This document shows positions 25,991-37,526 of a stretch of 64,000 nucleotides of DNA, piece after piece; within the stretch, counting starts at the first letter, position 1; each line of letters opens with the position of its first letter. The DNA lies in NCBI RefSeq assembly GCF_001540865.1, contig NC_033623.1, forward strand, positions 62,001-126,000, read 5' to 3'. A program made the translations under genes and the position numbers. The notes under the pieces were generated by a model. It searched no databases. It had not been told where the DNA came from and saw nothing but the letters and a program-made list of their open reading frames with translations. This DNA comes from Ananas comosus (lineage: Eukaryota > Streptophyta > Magnoliopsida > Poales > Bromeliaceae).

Positions 25991-26151
25991 ATCTCCATCG
26001 TCTCTCCATCTTGGGTTCATATCTGCTGCCTACAGTGAGAGACTTTCGGTAGATGTACCAAGTGAGATATACAAAAAAATATTTAATATTTTATTATTAT
26101 TAATTACTACTACAGTTTCTACCCGCTGCAAAGCGCGGGCCTCTTCACTAG
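25990..26151 (+). mobile_element. Helitron 3' terminus
   Basis: The sequence ends in CTAG followed by T (26148-26152), the CTRR-3' end with host T expected for Helitrons. About 9 nt upstream lies a GC-rich hairpin, CCCGC-T-GC AAA GC-GCGGG (26122-26139). Both are diagnostic for plant Helitrons. The 5' TC end was not located, so the left border is arbitrary; the ~66-bp tandem array may be part of the element. No Rep/helicase sequence is present, so it is non-autonomous or truncated. Confidence 0.75.
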
Positions 26152-26152
26152 T

Positions 26153-27489
26153 ATTAATTATTACTAATGGAACTTTAAGATTCATACGGAGTAATATACA
26201 CCAATAGGGAGGGATACTCAATCTCACTAATTTTGTGCTTATAATAATTGTGTAGCTTTCATATTGAAGTTCATGTTGACGAGGAAGTGAGGGGCACTAA
26301 TCAATCTTTTTTAACAAGTTAATGGCCAATAATTAATTAACAGAACCGACAAAGTTCGTGGATACAAGGATTAAGGGTTCCATTGTTAACTCAAATTAAT
26401 TATGGCCAAGGGACCGACAAATTTATGACATTATAGATTGATTAATAAGGAAGAGAGAAATATGGGGTGATGGTATGAACAATCTCATCTGATCTCTATT
26501 TTATGTGAGCAAAAATATTAAGACTATTTCTGTATTGTGTTTCATGTAGGTCTTATCTTAATTTGGATAAAACCTTAAATTTTGTCACCACTCATAAAGC
26601 TTAATTTGCCGAAATATGATGAGCTAAACTATTGCTTAATAAACATAGTTGAGAAAAAAACCTATGATAAATAAAAGAATATTAATCAGGCAAAATGAAT
26701 AAAACTTATGCTTATCCACATTACTTTGAGACATTGACTCCAAAATCAATTCCCCCAACTCTCATCCTGAACTTTTTTATAGAGCAATTGAAAATTAAAC
26801 CTCATAATAAATATATCACGAAATGTAATCAATAAATTTGTACAAAATAGAGATGTCCCATTTGGCCATATGGCCCCTTTTGCGAGTCAAATCCGGCCCA
26901 GCCCGGTTCGATGGATTAGGATGGGCCTGAGTTTTGACATAGGCCTGCAAAATTTCGGGCCGGGCACGGATTTTCACTTTTATCGACCGTCCTCGCCCGA
27001 TTCGGTATTCTCTCTTTCGACCCGATCCAATCCGATCCGGCTTCATCAGCTTATCGTCTCTTATTCAGTTATTCGATCTCTCAATTCGACCCGATCTTTG
27101 CTTCGTTTTTTTTTTTTTTTTTAAAAATAGACATAAATTATTTTGCAATTAGGATAATAATTCGTACCGTCGTAAAATTATTCAATTTGGATCACATCAT
27201 GCCTATTCACTTTTGTGTGTAGACAATTTATTGTTAAAGTTACTTCAAGTAAATTCTATTAAATTTTCTTTATCAAACAGCTCAAATTCCTTTTCCCTAA
27301 AATTTTTGATACCTAAATTAGGTGTATTTAATTTATTTATTAGACTTCCGATGTGATCGAAGATCTCTAAGACAAATCAATAAACTTCACAATTAAATTG
27401 TTAGTTAAAGTAAAGTAATTGCTATGCTTATACAGTTTTTTTTTTTCCCAGTTTATTTCTTATTTTTTATTTTTTCCTGCTTCCCTATC
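26153..27489. other. AT-rich intergenic DNA
   Basis: Nothing coding was recognised. A GC-richer stretch at 26860-27060 has repeated GGCC..CCCGGTTCG and GACCCGATCC motifs and is probably transposon-derived, but I cannot assign it. Confidence 0.45.
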
Positions 27490-28129
27490 ATAGTTAGTTA
27501 ATTCGGATTCGGCAAAAATTCGGTACGGGTATAATTCGGATAAAATTCGTTTTCGAATTTTTAAATTCGTTGAAAAATATGGCTAAAAAACGGATTTATC
27601 AATTATTCGGATACGTGATTTATACGGATATTATATGTTTACTAATTAAAAATTCGGGATAAAAAATTCGGCTATTAAATTAAATTTTTTTCTCTCAAGA
27701 TTTATGCTATTAGCATAAATATTCATATCTTTTAAAAATATAAGAATAAATAGCTACAAAATTAAGCTAATTAAGTAAAAATTCGAAAAGAATTTTTTTT
27801 TTTTTTTTTTGATCTAGGTGAGGTATTTGGAAAGATTTTTATTTTTTTTCTTTGTATTTTACTGTTTTGGGCCAACCGGCCCAAGAGCCCATGCGGGAGC
27901 CCGGGCAGGCGCGGGCGGCGCGGGCAGGCGGGCGGGTTGCGGGCGCGGGCTTGGTCCGTTTTTTTGGGCCGAATAATTCGGCCCGCCGTATAGTACGCGA
28001 ACACGTATTTTTCATCAAAAAATTCTGTTTTTTTCCGAATTTTTTCCAAAAATTCAAAAATGGCCGTTTAATTCGGATTTCCAAAAATTCGCGAATAATT
28101 CGCGAATAATTCGCGAATTAACTAACTAT
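27490..28129. mobile_element. 640-bp inverted-repeat element with GC-rich core
   Basis: The termini are ATAGTTAGTTAATTCG and its exact complement CGAATTAACTAACTAT. Inside each end ATTCGG/ATTCGCG words are repeated: AATTCGCGAAT recurs three times on the right, and AATTCGG with variants on the left. The middle (about 27870-27985) is very GC-rich with GGGCAGGCGGGCGGG-type runs and a small palindrome around GGGCCGAATAATTCGGCCC. It is non-coding with no convincing target duplication. It looks like a MITE of unknown superfamily. Confidence 0.7.
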
Positions 28130-28179
28130 AATCCCTATATGCATGACATGACATTTCAATGTACTGGATAAACTTATCA

Positions 28180-28795
28180 TGTCCATTCGGGCTTTTTTTT
28201 GCAAATAGTCCCCTGACAAATTTTATTTGCAAAAATAGTCTCGTCCAAAAATTATTTGCAAAAATGGTCCTGCTCCTGCCACGCCAGCGCCACGTCAGCG
28301 CCCGCAGGCAGGGCGGGCCCAGGTGTTTAAGTTGAACACGGTGAACCATTCACCGTGTTCAATACAAAAATTTTGTATTGGACACGGTGAATGATTCACC
28401 GTGTCCAATACAAATACCCCAACAATGACTAAGTTGGAGGTATTTATATTAGACACAGTGAATCATTCACCGTGTCCAATTATTTGTATTGGACACGGTG
28501 AATGATTTATCGTATCCAATACAAATATTTCGATCTTAGCTATTTTGTATTGGACACGGTGAATCATTCACCGTGTCCAATACAAAAACTTTGTATTAAA
28601 CACGGCTTTGTATTGGACACGGTGAATGATTCACCGTGTTCAACTTAACCATCTGGCCCAGCCCCGCCCGCGTGGCACTGATATGGCGCTTGTGTGGCGG
28701 GGGCAGGGCCATTTTTGCAAATAAATTTTTGACGGGGCCAATTAAAAAAAAAAAAATGGTAAGGAAACTATTTGTAAAAAAAGCCCTGTCCATTC
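28180..28795. mobile_element. Mutator-like MITE carrying a palindrome array
   Basis: The element 28189-28786 (598 bp) is flanked by a perfect 9-bp duplication TGTCCATTC (28180-28188 and 28787-28795), the target-site length of Mutator-like elements. The terminal inverted repeats read GGGCTTTTTTT(T/A)CAAATAGT, and subterminal TATTTGCAAAAATGG words are mirrored as well. GC-rich arms (GCCACGCCAGCGCCACGTC and GGCCCAGCCCCGCCCGCG) enclose the palindrome array described separately. No transposase is present, so it is a non-autonomous MULE derivative. Confidence 0.88.
28332..28643. repeat. Array of six 31-nt palindromes
   Basis: Units at 28332, 28378, 28449, 28489, 28550 and 28613, each 31 nt: a 14-nt arm TTGGACACGGTGAA, a 3-nt centre (TGA, TCA or CCA), and the complementary arm TTCACCGTGTCCAA. 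A half-site lies at 28596-28605. Four are perfect or nearly so; the third and fourth have point changes. Spacers repeat TACAAA(T/A) and are partly palindromic themselves. The array fills the middle of a Mutator-like MITE. Confidence 0.95.
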
Positions 28796-29607
28796 AGAAT
28801 CAGAGCACAGAGAATTCATGAACTAAATTCCAAATCGCTTTTAAAATCCCCACATAAGTTGTTAGTTGGGAACCAATAAATATTTTTCACATTTATACCG
28901 TATATAGATCTTAAAAATAGTTACAAGACTTTGTACATAAACCTGTCGCCATAAATTATCAGACCAAACTAATTAAAATGTAGTACATACTACATACATA
29001 AATCTGGTGTTATTACATGTTATTTTACAATAAAAATTTACAATTTTTAGTAGTTAGGAACTAAGGTGCAGCATATACAAAAAAAATTTATCCTGAAATT
29101 TGGGCCTATTATTATACTTCAGGAAGAGCATCCGAATCCAAATTCCATAATCTTTTGGGTGTTATTATGTAAACTCGAATGTAATGTAACTGTGAGATAT
29201 GGTATCTGAGTTTTGAGTAAATTAAATTTGTGGAATAACATATTATTATTATTTATGTTGGGTCTTAGCCCAAAATTTATAAGTGATGGGTGAGATAACT
29301 CGAGTCACTTGTTTCGTGCCAGAGAGTTCCTCTATTAAATTATTATTACATAGGTAACACGTTGCTAACTAATTCTTTTTGTTGTAACATGTCACGACGA
29401 AGGAGATTATATTAACGACACTAGAGATGACTAGAACAATCTTAAATAAAAAATATTATCGATAGATTTTATTTTTATTTTTATATTTTATATTTGTGGC
29501 GGTGCTTCGTTGTATTATTACAAATTCAAGATGTAATAATATATAGGTGACGTAAAGAAAGATTTGATTACTAGTTAAAAGTTACTTGATTGGAAATGTA
29601 TTAACTT

Positions 29608-30211
29608 TAAGGGCTTGTTTGGTTCGAGAGTGGAATTAGAATGGATAATGAAATGAGAATGAATTGAAATGGTAATTGGAATGGCCCACTCTCCTAAGAC
29701 GTTTGGTTTATTTGTGGATTGAGAATTTAAATGAGTTATTCACATTTCATTGTTTGGTTCGTATAAACTAAAAAAATTATAGAATACTATAATACTAATT
29801 TTACTCTCAAATATAAATTTATATTATTTAAAATTTATGAAAAATATAATACTATTCTCTAATAAGTTTTTCAAAAAAAATATCAAATTTATTTTTAAAA
29901 ACTTTTATTGATGTGAGTTAGGAATAGAATTTTGAGAGAAGATAAGTTTTTTTTTTTTTTTTTGATGAGAAAAAGGTGAAAAGAAGGAGGGTGAGATGGT
30001 CACATGGGCTTCGAGAACTTAGTAGGCTTCCGGAATGAAATCTTAATCCGGACTATAAGACCGGAATCAAGTTGAAGGCTAATGGGCCGTTCCCATTCCA
30101 GTCCGGAATAGGAATCTCAAACCGATTCATGCGAACCAAACAAAATTAACCGGATTTGATCAAACCGATTTTCATTCCATATCCAAAATGGATGAACCAA
30201 ACAAGCCCTAA
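29608..30211. mobile_element. Tourist-like (PIF/Harbinger) MITE
   Basis: The element 29611-30208 (598 bp) starts GGGCTTGTTTGGTTCG and ends with the near-complement GAACCAAACAAGCCC. TAA flanks both sides (29608-29610, 30209-30211), the TWA target duplication of PIF/Harbinger elements. Internal ATGAGAATGAATTGAAATGG versus CATTCCAGTCCGGAATAGGAATC gives a weaker subterminal symmetry. Non-coding. Confidence 0.85.
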
Positions 30212-31008
30212 GTGAAATAAACAGTATATAAGAAACAAAAAAACTTTAGTGTTTGATAATGAATTTACTTCTATAATAATTAGTAATTAAAGGGATTTAA
30301 CCCTATTCAAAAAACTTTTAAGTTAATATACGAAGGAAATTTTTTATATTACGCTTTCATAAGGTATGGTAAATTTTACGAGCACATGATATAAATACAA
30401 TATAATTATATAAAAATTTGATAAAGTAAATTTAAAAGAAGTGAATTGTACTGGATGAGAACAGGATGAAATTGGACTGAGATAACTAGATTAACCGATC
30501 GATAATTTCGAAACATACTAAATTTTTTTTTAAAAAAAATATTGGGCTGTGAGAAAGGTTTCACAATTTTTTTTTTAATTTTTTTTAATTTTTTTAATTT
30601 TTTTTTGGGTCTGGGCTTATCTCTTTACGTTTCCCAGACCTCTCCCCTGTTTCCATTCACGTCCCCCACCGTACGGTGACGGTAGTGGGAAAAGGAGGAG
30701 AAAGGGGGGAGCTTTCTCTGTTGTTAATGGCTGTAACGTCACTGTCTTTCTCCCTACCTCACTAACGTCCTCCTCATCCTTTTGTTACGCTCCACCCAAT
30801 TCCATTAACAGTACTGGGTCAAAAAAGTTGAGAGGGAGAGGGAGAGGGAGAGGGAGAGAGCATAAGAGAGCGAGACAGAGCACTTGTTCTTATGATGGAG
30901 CCACTACGATCACCATTTACTCAGGTGGTTTGTTGTTGAAATCATCAAACACTTTGATTCCTTCCGAATTTCTACTCAAAGTTGGTATCTTTTTTGCTTC
31001 TTTCTACC
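30212..31008 (+). promoter_or_regulatory. Promoter and 5' leader of the RING-CH gene
   Basis: The first 400 bp are AT-rich with poly(T) runs. From about 30600 the composition becomes pyrimidine-rich, with CCGTACGGTGACGG and a (GAGAGG)n tract at 30831-30858. The sequence just before the ATG at 31009 (TTTCTACC) is the likely 5' UTR. No distinct TATA box was identified. Confidence 0.45.
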
Positions 31009-34000
31009 ATGGATTGCGAAGAGAAGGTATTTTGGCAAAATACCCATCTCTCTTTTCTTTTTTCTCTCTTTTTTGGTTGGTTTTTAGCTAACATTTGTTG
31101 TGTGCTGTGCTTCTTTAGGAACCCGGTCCCCCCTTTCGGGCGAAAAAGTAAAAAAACAAAGAGGGATTTTGTTAGTGTTATGTTACTGAACTGATAGCTT
31201 TGCATACCTCTTCCTGAAATAATGATGGGTTCATGTTCTTTTTTGTAGTCCATATTGTGATTTTTAGATGATTTGATTTTCTGGGCAGTTGGTTTCAGAG
31301 AACAAGTGAATAGCGTAGTGATCTAGTGGTTAAAAAAAAAAAAACATTTTTTCCCCTTTTTTGAGCATAAACTAGTGCAGGATTTTCTTATAGATGTTTT
31401 TTGGTATTTGTTGTTTTAACTCGTTATCATCTCGAGCCACAGGGATTAAGTACTAGAAAAGTTTGTTTTCAATGGCAAATTTTGCATATACAACAAAAGT
31501 TACTTTTGTTCATTTATGCGAAAGAAGTGGAACTAGTTAACATAGTGGGGTTATATTTGCTACTCAAAACTGGTGCTGTGCTTTAGAAATCACACCCTCC
31601 CGAATCATTGGCATGTTGTTTGTGAAAATGATCTTAACTTTAAAGGTGGGGCAGGAGGTCTATCAAATTGTACCCTATGTAACTTCTTTAATCAAGTTCT
31701 CGTGGTTGTCAAATTTGGTTATCCAAAAATGTAATTGTCGTTTCATCGTAGTTTCTTCTCAAACTCCGTCATCTAATCAGGTCGATCTTTTCCTTTGTTA
31801 GTTCAAGTGTTCTGTCCTCTCAACTCCCTTTCAGTAGCGGGTAATAACCTTTTCCAGCTTTCACCCTCCCTCACATCTTCCATATCCTTGGTTGTTCATC
31901 CTTTGTGCTAATTCTTCTTAAGTTTACCAACTCATGAAGAGCTATCTTTAACTGTATGTTCGAAATTACATCGATTTCGTGATTTTTTTTTTCTTTTCAT
32001 GTGCTCAGTGATTGTCGTGCCAGTCAACACGTTCTGGCATGGCCAACATGTGCCGCCCATTCCACCTTGCAGCCTCTGTTGATAAGCTCGTGCCAACTGT
32101 GCTGCCATATAAAATACGGTGTGTGTGGAGGCGTGTTGGCATGCCGTGCCTTGCCACTGGCACAACAACATGCCCTGTGCGAGTGGCATGGAAATCCTTG
32201 CATGTACTAGTATTTGTAACTTGTAACTTGGGTCAAGCCAAGCTAGGTTTGGATGACTCCGTTTGTTTTTAATCGTGTATCTTTTTTTTTCCCAACTGGG
32301 TTCCAACTACTTCTATTTCTTGTTTTGTTCTTTTCATCCATTCCCTCCCCATGCCATTTGTGTCCATAGCTGTACCTTTGAAGAAGACAATAATTGGTTA
32401 TTGAACAACTAATAATGCATGGCTATCGTGTTGGAAATTTTAGAAGATGTTCCAAAGCTGCTTTTAATGAATGGAGAGAAGTCGAAAACATCTGGTTTGG
32501 GAGCTTGGATTTAGGTCTTCAAAAAAAAAAGGTGCTAATTTGGTGATAAAAAAAATGCTTGATTAATTTTATTCCCTCCAGGACGAAAAGAAATATCTAA
32601 TCTGTTGATGGATTGACAATGGATCATCTACACGGCAGATAGAGTGGACAAATTTATGCTTTGAGAGGCTTGTAGGATTGTGTTTGTGGGTTACATGAAA
32701 GAGCGTAAAAGGGGAAAGTGATGAAATTTGGGGGGAGATGCAAATTAAATAGATTAAAGGGCTTATTTTTAGGTTCTTAGCAAATAAACGGTTAGAAATT
32801 TGTGGCTCGCACTGATAGCAGATTTGCTCCAATACTAGTTGTTAAAAGCAAAACGGTGAAAAGTAGATCCAAAAAAAATAATGCAAAAAAATAAAAGAAA
32901 AGAGTGCACCAAAATTTACGTTGGTCGGTCACCGGCCTACATTCATGGGCGAAGATGAAACAAAGACTTTTATTTATGTCGAAGGTGAAGTACAAAAATT
33001 ATCTCTTGTAAAATACCTAATCTCACTTGCATCCAAATGTCGAAATTCGCATTCGTATCAAACTCCGAAGTGGCTTGGCTCTTCGTCCAATGTGCACTGC
33101 GGCTATGCCACCGCAAAGCGCCTGATGACGTTGCTACCTCGTGTATAAACCAATAACAGTTGGGCTTAATTAGCTCAATATAATTAGAGCGTTTTTTACC
33201 TAATTTATAATTTATGTCAACCAACTACTCATGACAAATATTTTCGAGTCCTGGGCAGCATGATGCCACTGCAGCTTGACAAAGTAAGGCATGCGTAACC
33301 ATGGGTACCACTGCTTACAAACATAGCTGAATCGTCCGAGAGACTTTGCAGGAAGTCTCTTTAGAATATCAAGCATGATATTCATCCGAATATGCCGGCA
33401 GGTATCCATTGTTGTCTTCGTGTCCATTAACGTTTCGTGCAAACACAAAAACAATTGGAGTTGCAGATCCGACTAAACATTTGGTGCTCAAAGGGAGCTA
33501 ACTCTAGATACCGCCACCACCTCTTTCTCAATCTTGCCGTCCTTTTGGTGAGAGTAGGCTGGCGAGAGTGGGCCGAGCGCGGTTCGGACTCGAACGAAAC
33601 AAGAGTAGGGAGAGTGTGAGAGAGTGCAGAGTCAAGGACGAGTGGTGTTTAGGGTTGGGAGCTCAGGCCCAAACGTAACAACAGGAAAGTAAGCACTAAA
33701 GTTCTAGTTGGATCCGCAGCTTCGGTTGTTCTTGCGTTTGCACGAGACGGCAATGGACATGAAGACGACAATGGACACCTGCCAGCACATTACGATGAAT
33801 ATCATACTTGATATTTTGAAGAGACTTCCTGTAAAGTTTCTCGGGCGATTCAGCTACGTTTGCAAGTAGTGGTACTCATGAATACGCATGCCGTACTTTG
33901 TCAAGCTGCGTGGGATCATACTGCCCAGAATTCGAAAATTTTTATCATGAGTACTTGGTTGACATGAAATTATAAATTAGGTTAGAATGCTCTAATTACA

Positions 34001-37000
34001 TTGAGCTAAGTAAGCCTAGCTGATGGTTTGTACGCGAGTTAGCAGCATCATTATGTACTTTGTGGTGGCATAGCCACGATGCACATTGGATGGAGAGCCG
34101 AGCCACTTCGGAGTTTGGTACAGACGCGAATTTCGGCATTTGGTTGCAATTAATGTTGGATTTTTTGCGAGATATATAATTTTTGTACTCTTCCTTCGAT
34201 CTTAATAAAAGTTTTTGCTCCGTCTTCACTCGTGGACATGGGCCAGTGGCCAAACCACGTGAATTGCTGTCTCTTTCATTTTCTTTTTTTGCATAAATTT
34301 TTCTTTGGATCTATTTTTCGCCATTTCCCTTTTAACAAACTGGTATTATATCAAATTTGATATCAGTGTAAGTCGCGAATTTACAACAAACTGGTATCAG
34401 AGCCGGATTGGTTCGTTTGGCTCAAGGTGTAGACGAAGTTTGAGATCGAGAAGTTTGATCTCTCTAGCAGTTTCGCTCTGCGACAAGTTGTCGTTATGAT
34501 GCAACAGAGGTTGAAAATGGTGTATTTGGAGAATGAGAAGATTGGCAGTTCAGTGAACCCCGCAGATTTGCTCATTAAGTCTTTTTCGGTGATCAAGTTC
34601 AAGTATTTCGTAAACTTTCGCATGTGCAGCAACACTTCAGCAGCTGTTGGGGTTTTGGTGGAGAAGACGGAGAGTTCAAGCCAAGGTAGAGATTGATATA
34701 TATATATATATATCTCGAATTCCGAAACTGCAGGGTTTTCTAATCCTATCATGTTTTGGTTATCTCATTAAGTTTAGATTATGCTTAATTTTATGAAGAT
34801 TATTTTTAGTCTTAGTGAATTTGTATTTCTAGTTGTATTAGGATTTAGCAACTATTATAAATATATTTTTTATTCTATTAATCTGGTGTAGCAAATGAGA
34901 GGGAGTATGAGTGTATTTTTAGGATTAGGATTTTGTATGGGAGGCATATTTTGTACACTATTTTGATTATAATGAAAATCTCTATTGCGTCTTCGCCCGT
35001 GGATGTAGGCCAGTGGCCGAACCACGTAATAATTTTGTACTTTATTTTTCTTATCTCTTTTTTGATTTTTTTTTGGTATTTTTGCATCTGACGAACTAGA
35101 TCTTTTCCGCTTTTGTCAGAACAATGTAATATTAGAGATAATCTCGTATTAGTGTGAGTCTCGAATTTTTCTAGCATAAACAACTTATTTTGACTTATCA
35201 TTTATATTTTTCTTGTACTTTGATAGGGTGACAATAATATCATTAAACCGGTCGAAGACCTCACATCTTCTCACCATGGAAAACGGCCGAATCTTTCCAT
35301 TGATGTGCCCCCAAGAAGTATTGAAGCATCTTCTATAAATTCTGTGAGAATTAATATGCTTCCCATACCTGGCTCCTCTTCCAGTAGTGCGTATGCAAAA
35401 GCTCATAAATCACCGTCGTCATCTTCATCTAAAGATAAACAACCAATCAAAAATCTCCTCCAAGGCCGAAGTTTCAAGTTCCGAAGTTCATCTTTAGAAA
35501 ATGAGAGGGGCGATGCTCAAGCTCATGACAAGCCTTTTGCCTTGAGGACATTATCCTTCACAAAGATATTCAGCCCCAGAATGAGAAGAACATCATCCCT
35601 ACCACTTCGCTCTGACGATATAAAGGAAAGTTCTTTGCAAGGAGATTCTGCAGTTGGTGGCATCTCTGTGGCGGTAAGTCATTTCATGCAAGTTAACAAA
35701 TATCTTTTGATCTCTTAATTCATATTTTTTGTTGTTATCATAACTATTTTTTGTTTGAGTTCACTCTTAGGCACAATTAGCGAGGGGCAAAATTTTACTA
35801 AGGACTTGTATCTCTGGTTTCCTGCTACCGCAGCACCTCAGAGACAATTAATCTTTTGCTTGGTTCGACATTAAATGGATAGTAATTACTGATTAGTTTC
35901 ATCTTGGCAGAAGAATGAGGTTGCAAAGCACATTTCTCGGTCGCGTTCGGTTCCATTGAATATGAAAAAAATCAATGCAAAAAGCTTCAAGAGAATGGAT
36001 TCACTTGGCGGTGTTTTTCGTGTAATTCCTTCCACACCTCGAGGGGTAGGCATGAGTGGTACTATTCCAGATGTCATCGTCGCTGAATCTGGTATATCAT
36101 CCGTCCTGTTAGACCTAATGTATAGATTTCCTCAATCGTTGTTTGGAAACTTGCATTATGGATTTTTTTTTTTTAAATGTATATAAGAGCAAAATGTTCT
36201 TTTTTACCTTACTAGGTGTTTTAGAACTTTTCATTGCTCTAGTTGCTCTTAGTTCGCTGGTAACTAATCTATGATTTGCCTAGTTTTGATCTTAATTCAG
36301 AGACCGGTGATGATGGGGAAGAAATTCCTGAAGAAGAGGCTGTGTGTCGAATTTGTATGACCGAATTATCTGAAGGTAGTGATACTCTCAAACTTGAATG
36401 CAGCTGCAAAGGCGAACTTGCTCTAGCCCACAAAGATTGTGCTGTTAAATGGTTTAGCATAAAGGGCAGTAGGACTTGTGAAGTTTGTAATCAGGAGGTT
36501 CAGAACCTTCCTGTTACTCTCTTACGGATCCAAAGTGTTCGTACAACAAATACGCACGCTGTGACTACAGCTCGTCAAGCAACATATTATCAATTGAGGC
36601 GAGTAATTTTCAACTCTTGCTTTTTCTCGTAGTTATTTCCACTCATACGTGCGTAACAAATTGAAGCTTCCTGCTGTCAGAGAACCCCAACTAGAGAGAC
36701 CAGAAGAATTAGAAGCCTATAGCAGACTTCATATCTCTGGGACTAAATCAATGAATTCAAGAGTTGAATAATTTGTTGATTTCTGCTTTTTATTTTGAAA
36801 ATTTTCTTTTTTGTAACTAACTTCTGAAATCTGGCATTATTAACCTGTTCTAGGATATGGATTCACAACATAGATAGACTTTTGTCTTGGAACACTTTGC
36901 TTGAAATGCAAAATTTACTGGGCTATGAGATAACACCAAACTCATATTTTGCACTTTCCTTTGGTATATGTTTTTAACAGTGCGTTAGAGTTTATCTTCT

Positions 37001-37488
37001 GATTCGCAGATCGTGGCATGATATTCCTATCCTTGTCATCGTAAGCATGCTCGCCTACTTCTGTTTCTTAGAAGAGTTATTGGTATGAGACGTATTCCTT
37101 GCTCTTCTCCAACTTCTATGAAACCAAGTTTAAATGCTGACCGTTTTTTTATTTTAATCAGGTTGCAGACAACGGTACTGCTGCTCTAGCAATTTCTGTA
37201 CCATTTTCTGCCATTTTGGGACTTTTTTCATCAATGACTTCTTCAGCAATGGGTACAAAAAGCATATTAAATTTTTCTGGAAAAACTTTGGAACTTCTGA
37301 AACCAATGTAGAATTATTTTCTCACTTTGGCATGCAGTGATGAAAAGGTTTGTTTGGATCTACGCGTTCATTCAGTTTCTTCTGGTGGTTTTGTTTGCCC
37401 ATCTGTTCTACTCATTTGTAAGTTCAACAGATATTCAAAATCAAATCATAGTTCTAATCATCCTAAATCATCTGAAGTGTATATATAT

Positions 37489-37526
<38 letters not shown>

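Larger units (their letters stand above)
32810..34386. repeat. Large inverted repeat with F-box gene fragments
   Basis: The left arm (about 32830-33487) and right arm (about 33697-34386) are diverged inverted copies around a spacer of about 210 bp. Each arm, read outward from the spacer, holds a GTTTGCACGA(A/G)AC leader and an F-box-like coding fragment. A stretch with CGAAGTGGCTTGGCTC-type sequence follows, then the conserved LTR-tail words CGTGGAC/TATAGGCC.GTGGCC.AACCAC. The arms are about 650-690 bp long. The whole lies inside intron 1 of the RING-CH gene and could fold into a long hairpin in the pre-mRNA. Confidence 0.8.

Noticed and set aside
36276..36300. Alternative acceptor at 36283 for RING-CH exon 4
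   Set aside because: It would put exon 4 out of frame after the one-base overhang of exon 3; the acceptor before 36301 restores phase.
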